A DNA stretch of 64,000 bases, taken from contig NC_088308.1 of assembly GCF_910592395.1 (NCBI RefSeq), positions 13,223,001-13,287,000 of the forward strand, in the 5' to 3' direction. Positions 22,827 to 34,303 of the stretch are shown piece after piece. Made by a program: the position numbers and the translations under genes. Each line of letters begins with the position of its first letter. Position 1 is the stretch's first letter. The stretch is from Lineus longissimus. Lineage: Eukaryota; Nemertea; Pilidiophora; Heteronemertea; Lineidae. The notes under the pieces were generated by a model that ran no database searches, was not told the DNA's origin, and worked only from the letters and a program-made list of their open reading frames with translations.

Positions 22827-25752
22827 TCATGACTTTGTAAGACACCCTCTCCTTATCAGATCCATTCTTGGTACACGGTGCCTTGCACTAATTACAGTCA
22901 AGGACTTGCCAACAGACGATGTGCTGCCCGCCAGTACCATCTGTGTGCACATGTTGAGGAGTGAATTTGAAGATTGAGTAGAATTAGATATAAAGTTAAT
23001 GAGGCGCTTTTCAAGGGTTATCATGATGTCATAATCATCAATGATAGCGGGAATAAGGTTATTGTGGGTTCTGGGTGAAATACCGAGAACCCTACGCACA
23101 CACTTCCTCCACGCAGTGTAAACACGCTGTATTTGGGGGTGAGCCAAATCCAGCACAGGGCTGCCGTAGAGGGACATACAGAAACTCTTGAATAGACCAT
23201 ATCTCACCACTGCAGAGGCATATTGAAACTGCGCTAGTAATAGATTTGTACGCTTGTACATATCCGATATTGTTGTTTCGATTCTCTCTCCCTCCATATT
23301 TGGCCCTATAGGAATTCCGAGATGTATATCATGTAAACTAGGGATCATGTCGATACCATTAAACCGGACCACAATGCCTTCAGTATTCCTTAAGCCAAAC
23401 ACCAGCAGTTTATATTTTCCAGCATTGAACTTGATCTTGTACTCTTTAGAATAGTCATCACACAGTTTAAGCATTTGTCGCAGAGCCCAGAGCAACGGGG
23501 CAAGAATGATGACGTCATCGGCATACGCAAAAGCTCCAGCAAAAATATGGCCTACATAGCACCCTACTTTTGAAGTCTTCAGCTTATCTAGTAGTTCCCC
23601 AATGTATAAATTGAAAAGGATCGGAGATAACACGCCTCCCTGTTTAACTCCATTAGAAACAGAAAATGAGGGGGAGGTATAATCATCCCACCTAATATTC
23701 ACTCTTTGAATGGTATACAAATTCGCTAGAAAGCGTGAAATAAGGGGCACAACCCCTTGCGTTGCAATATCCTGAATAACTTGATAAAGTTGATACAATC
23801 GAATGCCTTGGATGCGTCCAGCATTACAGAATACACTGGGGTATCATTATTGATGTAATATCTTATCACCTCTTCCGTAACAAAACTACAAGAAACTGTA
23901 GAAAGACCCTTTTTGAATCCAAACTGACTGTCACTTGAAGTCAGAATATCACTATATCTATCAAGAATGATATAATCAAGTACTTTACCAATAATACTAC
24001 TGAGGGCAATACCCCGGTAATTATCAGACTGATTTAGCGATTTCCTTACATTTTTAGGGATCGGGATAACGGTAGACATAGAAAAGTCGCTGGGGCAAGA
24101 CCCATGGTATACCATGGAGGTCAGTAAGAACGACATATGAACGTGCAGCATACGAGTGGCGTTAATGTAGTGATCAGATGAAACATTCCTAATGCTATCA
24201 CTCTTTCCCTTGTTTAAGCGCCTGATACCGGCCAAAATGTCGTGAACATCGAAATGGTGAGGTTTCACACATTCACCTCTGCCACATCTACGGTAGATAT
24301 CCTTTCTTATATCACCTTGCAACACTGCAAGGTCTTCATCACGATATGACACAGAGTTATAGAGGGAACGGAATTTCTCAACAAACAGCTCCCCGATCTC
24401 AGCTTTACCTGATCTACCGTCCATAGTCATTGATACCGGCCTAGCTTTTCCCCGCACTCGCTTAACCTCACTCCAGAAATCATTCGTCTTGTTCCTAAGA
24501 GCATTAGCGAGTTTATCTGCCGACACCCGTTCCCTGTCCTTCTTCACATGTTTCACCGCAAGATGGTATTCAGCACGTGTGCGTCGCCTTATCTCTGCAA
24601 TAACACCCATTCTCGGTCGACCGTTATCCTTCCAGATTTTGTGCCATAATAGTGCCCTTTCCTTGGGTGCACGAACCTGGTCATTCCAGCCCGCTATCCA
24701 TTCAGGTTTGTAACCTGATTTGGTCTACACTTTGGGATGATATCCTCACTTGCCAGTAAACAGGCATTGACAATGTCATTGTGATACCTTTCAATTTCAT
24801 TACCATGCAGTGGGCATGTGAAGTGGCGACATAATAAGGCATCGGTTGGAATTTGAATATTACCAAGGCGCAAATCTAACTCATTTTTGTAACGGTCCAA
24901 GTTCTCAGGAGTTGCCTTTTCCCAACATGGTTTACCGTGCGTGATATGCATCGCCCTGTCAATTTTCTGAACAGGCACTTCCATTGTAATGTGGAGGCTG
25001 GAATGATCAGATACATTTGTCCCACTGTGTACCACATGATAGCTTTTTATTAAATCAAAAATATTGTGAGAAACTAAGAAGTGGTCTAACTTCGACCTTA
25101 CACCAGAGATTTTACTCTCAAAGGTGAAATCTACCTCAGCCTTTATGTGGTTTATACCGCACCGCAAGGTTTCCTCAGTCATGAACCGTTGCAGTGCTAC
25201 AGTGTGACCAGACCGTGGCCTATCAAAATCTGTATTCCAGTCCCCACCAATGGATAAGTAATTGGCATCAGTACTATCGCACAGCCTGGAAATCTCTCTG
25301 AGCACCTCAACGTACTCCAAGACATTCTCTGGACAATCAGTAGGCATATATACGTTAACAAATAGGAAGCACATATTGTTCTCATTAAACCGTACTTGAA
25401 TGGCACAAAGTCGACTTGACTTGCACTCAATTGGTGTAACTGACGCTGCAATGTTCGGGGACCAGAGAAACGCACACCCCCCATACGGCCGACCTTGTAG
25501 TAAATTAGTTCCATCCATTGCGGAAGAACCATACACATTGGCATCATAACCAAGCTGACTGAGGTCGCGTTTTAATTGCGGGAGTTGATCCTGGTAGAGC
25601 CAGTGCTCTTGAATGTAAACAAAGTCAGAAATCTTAAGAATGTCACAGATATACTCTTTCCGGCCCGCGCCGAGACCGTTACAATTATAGGTTGCAACAC
25701 TGAGAATAGTCATTGTTAACGCAAATAGTTCTGGGCGTACAGATAAGTTCAT
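22827..25752 (-). pseudogene. LINE ORF2: apurinic-type endonuclease + reverse transcriptase, frameshifted
   Basis: Begins at 25752 (or 25713, MTILSVATYNCNGLG). The endonuclease shows VATYNCNGLG, YIQEHWL, YMPTDCPENV, GGDWNTDFDRP and a C-terminal SDHSSLHI. A frame break near 24700 leads into a linker and reverse transcriptase: SDNYRGIALSSIIGKVLD, FGFKKGLSTVSC, VMLDASKAFDCI, then a second break near 23760. NGVKQGGVLSPILFNLYI and the catalytic FAYADDVIILAP follow. The frame ends at 22827. It makes the DNA copy of the LINE RNA by target-primed reverse transcription. The start overlaps the end of ORF1. Confidence 0.85.
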
Positions 25753-27138
25753 AAACTGGACTGAGGTTGTGGAACCTCCGCTTTGTTAGGGGGATATATT
25801 TCCGAACGCGAACACCTTCAGGCCAGAGTTCGTTGTCAAATAAATCTTTGAAGTTGGAGACGGGAACAGTTAGTCGAAATGATTTGTAACTCGCATCTGG
25901 ATGCGACACTTGCTGTAGGTTTCGGACACTGAAACCCCTGTCAGTAATGAAAGTTTTCAGGTCATTTGTTTGGGTATCTCCATCTACTCGGTATATGAAA
26001 ATGTCCCGACTTGGTTCAGGGGCACCTTTGAAGACAGTTCCATCACTAACCTTTGCTTTCCCTTGTACGATCCTCCTGCGCCGATTCTCCGTTTTTCTCT
26101 CCTTGCGTTGCTGATGTGAGGAGTATCTAAAACTGTCATCGGATTGCCTACTACCATCACTCATCCGATCCAGCGAGCTGTTGCTGCCATGCTCTTTTGT
26201 TAACCTCGAAACTGCGGCAGGCCTCAATGGCCCACGATGCACACCACCCCGACCCCCTCTCCTGCCACGCAGGCTCGGGTTTGGAGCTGCTGCCAGTTGC
26301 TTGGCAACATCGGAGAATGACGAAGGCACTGCACTTGCGGGTTTGGAAATTCTGACTGCCGGTACATTGTCAGATTTCGTCCCAGGGTCCGGCCACACCG
26401 ATTCAAAGTCATCAATTCGCAAAGCATCCCATCCACTGGCACTGACTTATCCCTCACCCGAACTCCTAGTATCAGCCACTGATCTTTTCAGCTCTTCATT
26501 TTCTCGGATCAATGTATCGATACACTCCTGAAGTTTGTCGGTTTTGCACTCGACATCACTCAGTCTCTGGGCGATTGATATAACATTCAGATCTTCTGGC
26601 CTTATTCTCGGAATATCACCTAACCTAGTGGCGGAAACAACGATTTCAGGGGTAGCACTCTTCTGATCCAGTTTGCCAAGCGCGGTGAAGATGTCGGTCA
26701 CATTGGCTTCATCCGCTGTTCGCGTGGCTGACGTCTGCCTTGTGGTCTTCTTTCCTATAATACTAATGTCACTGTTGTCCCACAATTCGGATTTTGCATC
26801 TGCGATATCCGTTCCACTAAAGAGTTATTGACTACTCTTCTGATGTTTTCCAATGTCCCTGAATGCATGGCATAAGAAATGTACGCCAGAACATGGTTAT
26901 TAATAACCACGCCCGCGTTAGCAACCGATGCGCCATCTACGGCAGTTTCGACTTCATTTCCGTTTAACTTATTCTCTTCTAACTGTCCCTTTAGCAGTTT
27001 ATGTTCCGGACTTTCCCCTAGATCGTCAGGGGAGAGCTGGGCTTTCTTTCTTTTTTCACTTGCGGCATTATTCGGCGTATTATAATCGTTTAAGTACTCC
27101 TTACTTGTGCACACGTCGTTCGTAGATCCCTCACTCAT
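25685..27138 (-). pseudogene. LINE ORF1 (RNA-binding/coat-like protein), frameshifted
   Basis: Begins MSEGSTNDVCTSKEYL at 27138 and runs through three overlapping frames (breaks near 26790 and 26440). The middle part has a coiled-coil-like stretch (CKTDKLQECIDTLIRENEEL). It is followed by a Gly/Arg-rich basic tract (GRRGGRGGVHRG) and a folded C-terminal part with IFIYRVDGDTQTND and FRLTVPVSNFKDLFD then LWPEGVRVR. That last part resembles the RNA-binding fold region of ORF1 proteins of other LINEs. It overlaps the start of ORF2 by tens of bases. Confidence 0.7.
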
Positions 27139-27498
27139 GTTAAATCATGCGTGACGAGTGTTCGATCAAAAAGGTCACTTGTGTACATTTATCCATGTAC
27201 ATGAACTCCTGCACGCGTGCGACACACTTACACATACAAATGTACGTGCAAGTAAATGTCAATCTCACCACAGATTCTCTCACAATGATATAAAGGCTCC
27301 TGAGGGAATAAAACCCCCTTAGAGCGTTTCTGCACAACGTTCGGTTACTTATAGGCAGATCCTCCAGTATTTCAAGAATCAAAGTTAAGAACTGAAGTAT
27401 ATATTTGTCATTTCGTAGAGCGAAATTCGGGTAAACCGCCATCTTGAATATAGCATCATATCATCATAATGCCACTTGACACCGATAAAAGAAAAATG

Positions 27499-27813
27499 CT
27501 GCGGACCTCAACATGTTAGCCCTTACTTTGCTTGATTGGAAGGTTAGCCCTTAATTACTACCTATACTCTGCTAATGATGCGGGCTGACGAAAAGTAACG
27601 CTTAATATGCTAATGCTGCGGACCTCTACAAGTTAGCCCTTACTTTGCTTGATTGGAAGGTTAGCCCTTAATTACTACCATATATAGTCTGCTAATGATG
27701 CGGGCTGACGAAAAGTAACGCTTAATATGCTAATGCTGCGGACCTCTACAAGTTAGCCCTTACTTTGCTTGATTGGAAGGTTAGCCCTTAATTACTACCT
27801 ATACTCTGCTAAT
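27499..27813. repeat. Tandem repeat, three units of 117-120 bp, fourth unit split by LINE copy 2
   Basis: Units start CTGCGGACCTC at 27499, 27616 and 27736 and contain GTTAGCCCTTACTTTGC and GATGCGGGCTGACGAAAAG. The third unit stops at CTCTGCTAAT (27813). The missing continuation AATGATGCGGGCTGACGAAA reappears at 29900, on the far side of LINE copy 2. The repeat belongs to the noncoding core of the large transposon. Confidence 0.9.
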
Positions 27814-29899
27814 ATATATATGTTTATTCGTACTACTTTCCGTTGTACAGATAACAAAAAAATAAGGTGCAATAAGACAATACAGAGTTGGGTGCAAATA
27901 CAAGTTTACGATAAGGCAAACAAAGTAAAAGGTAAGACTGAGAGTCGAACCCGAAAACCTCTCATTCTTGGAGATGATCCTGAATAAGTTACATTAGTAT
28001 CTTGAACTATTACAATAAAACTAACACCAAAAACAATACTCCATCAAATCAACCTGTACACAAAAAGTTAATTATCATGTCTATTTCCTCTTTTGTGAGA
28101 ATATGATTCCCTGCCTCCCGCATTTCAAGCAATTCCCTAACTTGGATGGCAACCCTATTATGCCCCAATCCCCAAAATTCCCCATTGATGTCCCTTAGCA
28201 TTATACATTCATCAGGCAGCTGATCCCTATTCCAGTTGTACTTTTGTAACACCATAGTTAGACTTTTCCCCACTGATGAGACGCTCCCGGCAAATAATAA
28301 TCCAACTGTAACCTTTACGAGTGTATTTCCTGATTTCCGCAGTCCTTTGATGAATTTTACGAACCTTTTCTCCAATTGAGTTTGAACGCTACAGTCCTTT
28401 ATAATGGCTGGTAACAGGTCATTATGAATGCGATATGGCAAACACAAAATCTGACGAATACATTTACGCCATGCAATATACAATTCTTCCATGTATGGTT
28501 TTGAACAATCTAGCAACTAGTAACCATACAGCGGCATACAAAAACTTTTGATAACTTATATCTGATTTCAAAGTTGGCGTACCTAAACTGAGCCATAAGC
28601 ATGTTGGTCCGTTTGTACAGATCATTAACTAAAACCTGAACCCTACTCCGACGAACATCAGGACCAAGAAGAATGCCCAAATGAATTTCTTCATTAGAAA
28701 TTTGAACCCTTGTACCCTCAAATACAATCTCCCCTGGCGGGTCATGTGACCCGAAGACTAAATATCTACTCTTAGATGCGTTGAAGGATATTCTGAATTC
28801 AATAGAAAATTGACGAGCCGTGTTTAGCATCTTATTTAACCGATAGAACGATGGTGCTAAGAGAATAACATCATCGGCATATGCAAATACACCGAAAAAA
28901 ATGTTGCCAACATGGCAGCCGAAACCGTCAGTTTTTATACTCGTAATAAGCTCATCCAGATAAATTCCAATAGGAGCGGGGGAGAGCACCCCACCCTGCT
29001 TAACTCCATTGGATACAGTAAATTCACCAGACATATGCTTCCCCCACTGAACCTGTACACGTTGTTGTGTGTAGATGTTGGCTAATAGCCTAGCCGCTAA
29101 TGGACATAGCCCTTTTTTGATCAAAATTCGAAATAGCTTCACAAAATGAACACAATCAAATGCTTTGCTTGCATCAAGCATTACGCAATACACTGCGGTG
29201 TTGCAACCGTTATAATAATTAATTACTTCATTTATAGCCGTGCTACACGTAGCTGTGGAGAGACCTGCCTTGAACCCAAACTGGGCATCAGATGTACTTA
29301 GCTCATTCTCGTACTTTTTTAGGAATATATTATCCATTATTTTGCCAATAACGCTACTTAGCGAAATACCTCTATAATTATCGGACGTATTCAAAGACTT
29401 TCTACTGTTTTTTGGAATTGGAACTACTTTAGTTCGAACAAACCCCATCGGGCAATATCCGTGACTCATCATGGAGCTCACTAAAAAAGACACGTAAACA
29501 TGTAATAAATGATCCCCATTTATAAAGTGATCCGACATAATTTTGGGGTTAATGTCTTTTTTACCTCGCTTCAGACACTGTACTCCCTTCATAACTTCGT
29601 GCACACTCAATACATGATCATGATTATTGTCAATACAATGTCTGGTAATACCCGTATCAATATCTCTCTTCACATCATTCATCTCATTTATATCATACGA
29701 TACAGAATTATACAAACGTTTAAACTTCTCACCAAAAAGTTCACAAGTTGCGTCCGTACCCTTCACATTATCCATACTAGAAGGGAGTACAGTGCCTTTT
29801 CCTTTCACCTTTTTATTTCTTTCCAGAAGTCGTCATTCTTGTTATTACCTAGGGACTCAGCTAATTTATTTGCAGCAGTCCTTTCCTGATTTTTCCGAC
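27814..29899 (-). mobile_element. 5'-truncated LINE (copy 2), same family as copy 1
   Basis: 2,086 bp between the two halves of a tandem-repeat unit, which gives a paralogous empty site (27577-27600 region). AAT is shared by both flanks. The 3' tail (ATATATATG, plus strand) matches copy 1. Only the reverse transcriptase part is retained, the usual result of incomplete target-primed reverse transcription. Confidence 0.85.
28049..29808 (-). pseudogene. LINE reverse transcriptase fragment (copy 2)
   Basis: Starts within the linker before the reverse transcriptase (DATCELFGEKFKRLYNSVSY). It has SDNYRGISLSSVIGKIMD, FGFKAGLSTATCST, VMLDASKAFDCVHF, NGVKQGGVLSPAPIGIYL and the catalytic FAYADDVILLAP. 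A frame break at about 28510 separates the last 155 residues (WRKCIRQILCLPYRIHNDLL). Its protein is clearly related to, but well diverged from, copy 1, so these are two subfamilies rather than recent sisters. Confidence 0.85.
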
Positions 29900-30115
29900 A
29901 ATGATGCGGGCTGACGAAAGGTAAGCACTGGAACAAGTAGCGCACTATAGTGGTTACCTCCTTAAACATGAGTGGTAATTACGGCTATGATTACGTTACG
30001 AATGTTCCAAAACGCCAGATAGTTCTTGTTTTTTATCATGGAATGCAATCACTAAACAGTATGCAGTACCAGGTATGCAGTAAATAATGCAGTCTCATAC
30101 TTGGATATTTTTCCT
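29900..30115. other. Remainder of split tandem unit and 3' flank of HECT gene
   Basis: Begins with AATGATGCGGGCTGACGAAA (continuation of the 27.5-kb repeat) and then unique noncoding sequence up to the HECT gene stop. Confidence 0.6.
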
Positions 30116-31224
30116 TTAAACCTGGTCCATTTCCCATTGGTCGCTGTTCAGAATATTTGTGAACTCATCTCGAAACTCCGGATAGCTCTCGTAGTCAACA
30201 GGTACATCTAATCCGTTCCCACATGTGTGCCCAAATGGGCGTCGTTCTAGGCCAGTAAGCCTGGAGAAGTTGATTTCTAGTGGATGGCCCAAAAACAAGT
30301 CGGCTCCCGTAGAGAATCTGAGAAATCTCTTCAATAACCTGTCGTCAAGCCCTGCGACAAACTTCGTGAGATATTTGCTTGCCCCCTTCACCTCATCTGT
30401 CATCTTCTCTGGGAAAATGAGCGTTTTTTTCACAAGCTTGTTGGAAGGGGTCAACGACGCGTACAGTTGCATAAATGATGCATGGCTTTCGAACGCCATA
30501 GGCCCTAAGATTAAGCGCCAGCAGTCTATTACGTACATTGGCGTTTGTATTAGCTGCTTGTGGGCAATTTCTTCAATAATGGCAAGATAGTTTTTCGCAT
30601 TTGGAAGTTTTCTGCAATCGTACCTGCTAAGTACCTCTATCAGGTCAACTAGTTTTTCGGATTGGAAATCCTGCGTCATCTTTTTCAAAACTTCCCTTTC
30701 ATCTCGATCTACGTAGTTGATGAACGCTTCGACTAGGGAGCTGTACGTCTTCCCATAGATAACCTCTTCCATGAATGGGGCTGCAAGAAGATTCGGAATA
30801 TACCTAAATTCGCGCCAGCCAATAAGGTATATTCTCGCGATAGCTTTCCATTTCTCACTCGTGAAATCGTGTCTGAGGAAAGGCACTTTGCAACACTGGC
30901 CGCCAACTGTGCACTGACTGTAAAACTCTATCCAGAATTGAGAAACGCAATCTCGAAACACCCCATCACCAACAGCAGCCTCAAGATCGCCACTGTCCGC
31001 TTTCCACCTGCAGTACAATCGTTCGGACCGAATCGACTCATCTGAAAATGCCTTTATCATGTCATCGAGACAAGACGACCGCTCTTTTTCGAAGTTAGGT
31101 TGTAGTGGCACCGTGTCATCCAAGGGTTCCAGAATGTCCAATCCCAAAAACGGCCCGAACTGTATTGTTTCTTCTAAATACATCTGTTGCGGTGTTGATG
31201 TAAGTGGCCCTACCGGCAGTTCAT

Positions 31225-32005
31225 CAGATACTGGCGCTCTACCCTCGGCGTGGGATGGCTGTGTTTGTGAGTTAGGTAGGAATTCTGCTGGCGCTCTACC
31301 CTCGGCGTGGGATGGCTGTGTTTGTGAGTTAGGTAGGAACTCTGCTGGCACTCTACCCTCGGCGTGGGATGGCTGTGTTTGTGAGTTAGGTAGGAATTCT
31401 GTTGGCGCTCTACCCTCGGCGTGGGATGGCTGTGTTTGTGAGTTAGGTAGGAATTCTGCTGGCGCTCTACCCTCGGCGTGGGATGGCTGTGTTTGTGAGT
31501 TAGGTAGGAACTCTGCTGGCACTCTACCCTCGGCGTGGGATGGCTGTGTTTGTGAGTTAGGTAGGAATTCTGCTGGCGCTCTACCCTCGGCGTGGGATGG
31601 CTGAGTTTCTGAGTTAGGTAGGAACTCTGCTGGCGCTCTACCCTCGGCGTGGGATGGCTGTGTTTGTGAGTTAGGTAGGAACTCTGCTGGCGCTCTACCC
31701 TCGGCGTGGGATGGCTGTGTTTGTGAGTTAGGTAGGAACTCTGCTGGCGCTCTACCCTCGGCGTGGGATGGCTGTGTTTGTGAGTTGGGTAAGAATTCTG
31801 CTGGCGCTCTACCCTCGGCGTGGGATGGCTGTGTTTGTGAGTTAGGTAGGAACTCTGCTGGCGCTCTACCCTCGGCGTGGGATGGCTGTGTTTGTGAGTT
31901 AGGTAGGAACTCTGCTGGCGCTCTACCCTCGGCGTGAGATGGCTAGGTTTGCGAGTTAGGTAGGAACTCTGCTGGCGCTCTACCCTCGGCGTGGGATGGC
32001 TGGGT
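31225..32005 (-). repeat. 57-bp in-frame minisatellite coding a 19-residue repeat
   Basis: About fourteen units with consensus protein PAEFLPNSQTQPSHAEGRA, all multiples of three so the HECT frame is kept, except one unit with CAG changed to TAG (31945-31943). Units are nearly identical, implying recent expansion or homogenisation. It forms a Pro/Ser/Gln-rich flexible linker between the N-terminal domains and the HECT lobe. Confidence 0.9.
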
Positions 32006-32774
32006 TTGTTGGATTCGTGAGGCGGGACTTGAATGCATTGTAGCTCCCATTATATCACTGTCATCATCGTCGTCGTCGTTATCACACCCTTTCTTGCTTG
32101 TTGCCATGTAAAATCGTAATGAGCGCATTTTAGTGATATCATACATTTCGCCGAGAGTGATGTCATCTTGAATATCTGACCCTTTGAAATCTTTTAACGA
32201 AGTCAGTTGCTGGTCCTTTCGGGGAAACGCAATTGGGGAAAAATATATCGATTGCCATTTTCATAACGTCATTTTTCTTTGCTTGTTTGTCCACACGCAC
32301 ATATCTAGTGCCCCCTCCGTTGTGTTTGCGCACTTGCTTGTAAGTTAGTGAAGATTGATCAAAATGGGTCCAGCCGATTTCAACCACCCGATCTTTTTTA
32401 GAGTTGCGGCCACATAACTCTTTGTTTCCCTCGCTATTGGTTTTAAACCTTTTCCTTAATTTTTCAATTAGATTGTCTTTCCTCTTTTTGGTGGTCATGC
32501 CAATGGTTACAGAGTGAGATACGGACTTCGAAAAGTTGTTACAAAACTGTACTGTGGCAAGGCGATCTCCGAAATGTGGGATGTATACCACTAATTGTTC
32601 ATCAAACATCAGCTGAATCGTTGTGATGTCAATCTGAAAAGATAAAAGAATGAAGTAATGTAATAAACACTCAGTAAGAAATTCAAGCCTAAAAACTGAA
32701 CGTGACATTCAAAAACTTCAGCCTAAAGCTGGTAGCACAGTGCATGAGAGGGGACATCTTGATTACCTCCCATC

Positions 32775-33080
32775 AGGCCACATAAAAAAAAAGTTAGTTT
32801 AGCATCAGTTACACCTTTAAAAAGTGAGGAGGGAGGGGTTTTTTTGTTAGTTTTTTTTCCAAAAAATTATTTTTTTGGTGATTTTCACCTCTGAAATGGC
32901 CCCTCACTAGCCAGCATGGAATGAGTCTTGCACAATGCATTGGATGAGCTACATTGAAAAACATGGATACTAACTATCATGCTTTGCTTCAGACTCGTTC
33001 TAGTATGCTGCTTTGGCTACTGAGGGGCCATTTCAGAGGCAAAAAATCACCCCAAAATAAATATTTTTTTGATGTGGCCT
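32775..33080. mobile_element. MITE in the intron of the HECT gene, 306 bp
   Basis: Inverted ends AGGCCACATAAAAAAAA (left) and the inverse of AGGCCACATC-AAAAAAA (right). The inner inverted parts (CCTCTGAAATGGCCCCTCA and TGAGGGGCCATTTCAGAGG) are perfect. It lies between exons A and B of the HECT gene. No target duplication was resolved. Confidence 0.7.
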
Positions 33081-33318
33081 AATTCAAACAACCCTTTGTG
33101 TTTTTGAATGCTTTTTTGAAGATTGATTACAAATTCGATGTTTTCTACAGAAATGTCTTATTGAATATTTTATATTTCTTTTAAAAGATTGTATTTTTAA
33201 TAAAGCGATTTATGGGTAGATTTGTATAGTTCAAACATACCTTCTCTTCTCGCATTTTATTGACAACTTCATTTGGCAACTTCCTCTCCGACAAGAGAAA
33301 TTCTCGTAGTTGCTCATC

Positions 33319-34303
33319 CTGAAATGAAAACAAATCATTTGTCAATGAAAAGGTAAGCAATGTAACGGTATTACGGTTCAATTCACAAAAATGTCCGTCA
33401 CTCTGATGTCGCTGGCGCGTAATTCGGCGCGCATTTCCCGCGTACATTCGACGGATGACATTTGTGATTTGGAATATATCATATTCAGACCTCACCGAAG
33501 AGAGCCGTCGCATCCGTAAACTCTCTGCTCCAAGGATCAATATACCACTTGCTTACTGATATAGGCCCCTTTAAAATCACGGTTGGTTACTGTGGATATG
33601 GCGGGGGAGGGCAAAACGAATTTGATAATCAGGGCCTGGTTGTTCAAGACAAAGGAAATTTTGTCATCGTTTTCACTTAAATGGCCAACTTTGGCATGAG
33701 CTACTTTAGTATGTAGGTTTATCATGCAAAAACGGCTTCGCGCATAACTGCAACTTCCCCGCCACAGGATCAATGAAAAATCATTGAACTGCAATAAACA
33801 ATGCGTAAGAACGGGGTGCAACCTTAAGCCTGCCTGAAATTCGCAAGCCATGATGTCCAAAACAGCCTCACAGCACTGGCAAAAATTATCAGAGATCAAC
33901 CTCCAAGTGGCGACGCATGATGTCAATTAAGCACATTATCCTCCAGGCTCGGTAAATCCCATGCCCAAGTTGTCCCTTTAACACAGCTTCGCGGCGGTTT
34001 ACGTCGCCAAGGATGCTGAATACTTTAGTATACCTGCAGACCAAATACCATGTATGCCTATGTACCTAATACACTGTGTGTGTTTTCGATGTGCATCATG
34101 CCGTACGTGTTGAAATTAGGCCTAGTTGCATAGTTAAGTTGTCAAAAAGACCTAATTGAATCAAATACTACTAACTGTCTTTGATCTCATCGTCATTACA
34201 CAATAGTGATACATACCATACTTAAATACGTCCGCAGTGACCCTTCTTCTTCTGCGACGTCTTTATGTCAAAATGTAAAATGCCCAGTACCGCGTGCATC
34301 AAC
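33319..34303. other. Presumed 5' region of the HECT gene; no exon assigned
   Basis: Open frames at 33181-33540 and 33537-33926 (minus) have no recognisable motif beyond exon A. At 33632 CAGGGCCTGGTTGTTCAA resembles one Harbinger terminus (compare 12239) without a visible partner. A first exon and promoter probably lie here. Confidence 0.45.

Larger units (their letters stand above)
22541..27470 (-). mobile_element. Nearly full-length APE-type LINE (copy 1)
   Basis: Minus-strand non-LTR retrotransposon with ORF1, endonuclease and reverse transcriptase. Its 3' end is placed where the sequence AATATATGTTTATT followed by TCGTACTA matches the 3' end of copy 2 (27814). The 5' end is inferred from the point where the element-internal tandem repeat resumes (27499), with a GCCATCTTGAATATAGC-like start near 27440. 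It inserted into the noncoding middle of the integrase/HECT transposon. Several frameshifts make it inactive as read here. By its ORF layout it belongs to the Jockey/CR1/I grade; the exact clade is not determined. Confidence 0.75.
30116..33318 (-). pseudogene. HECT-type E3 ubiquitin ligase-like gene carried by the transposon
   Basis: HECT ligases accept ubiquitin on a Cys and pass it to a substrate. Exon A (33318-33241, TTTCAG before, GTATGT after) encodes EQLREFLLSERKLPNEVV. It joins in phase to exon B (from 32633), starting IDITTIQLMFDEQL then YIPHFGDRLATVQF, a SAM-like N-terminal module. Next come a GWTHFD...VRKHNGGGTRYV domain, an acidic linker, about fourteen 19-residue repeats and the C-terminal HECT lobe: VGDGVFRDCVSQFW, VPFLRHDFTSEKWKAI, RLLKRFLRFSTGAD and HTCGNGLDVP. 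The catalytic Cys codon is at 30223-30221. Damage: one extra A near 32193 shifts the frame, and a TAG lies at 31945-31943. An exon upstream of A is not identified. Its place inside matched TIRs makes it transposon cargo. Confidence 0.8.

Noticed and set aside
27930-27990. Possible tRNA-like T-loop (GAGTCGAACCCGAAAACC)
   Set aside because: No matching acceptor or anticodon stem could be drawn; it lies in the 3' region of LINE copy 2.
31059-31604. 181-codon plus-strand frame rich in ALPSAWDGCVCELG repeats
   Set aside because: Antisense shadow of the 57-bp minisatellite in the HECT gene.
33537-33926. 129-codon minus frame next to the HECT gene
   Set aside because: No motif, no plausible splice link to exon A, and it contains a Harbinger-like terminus; treated as noncoding.
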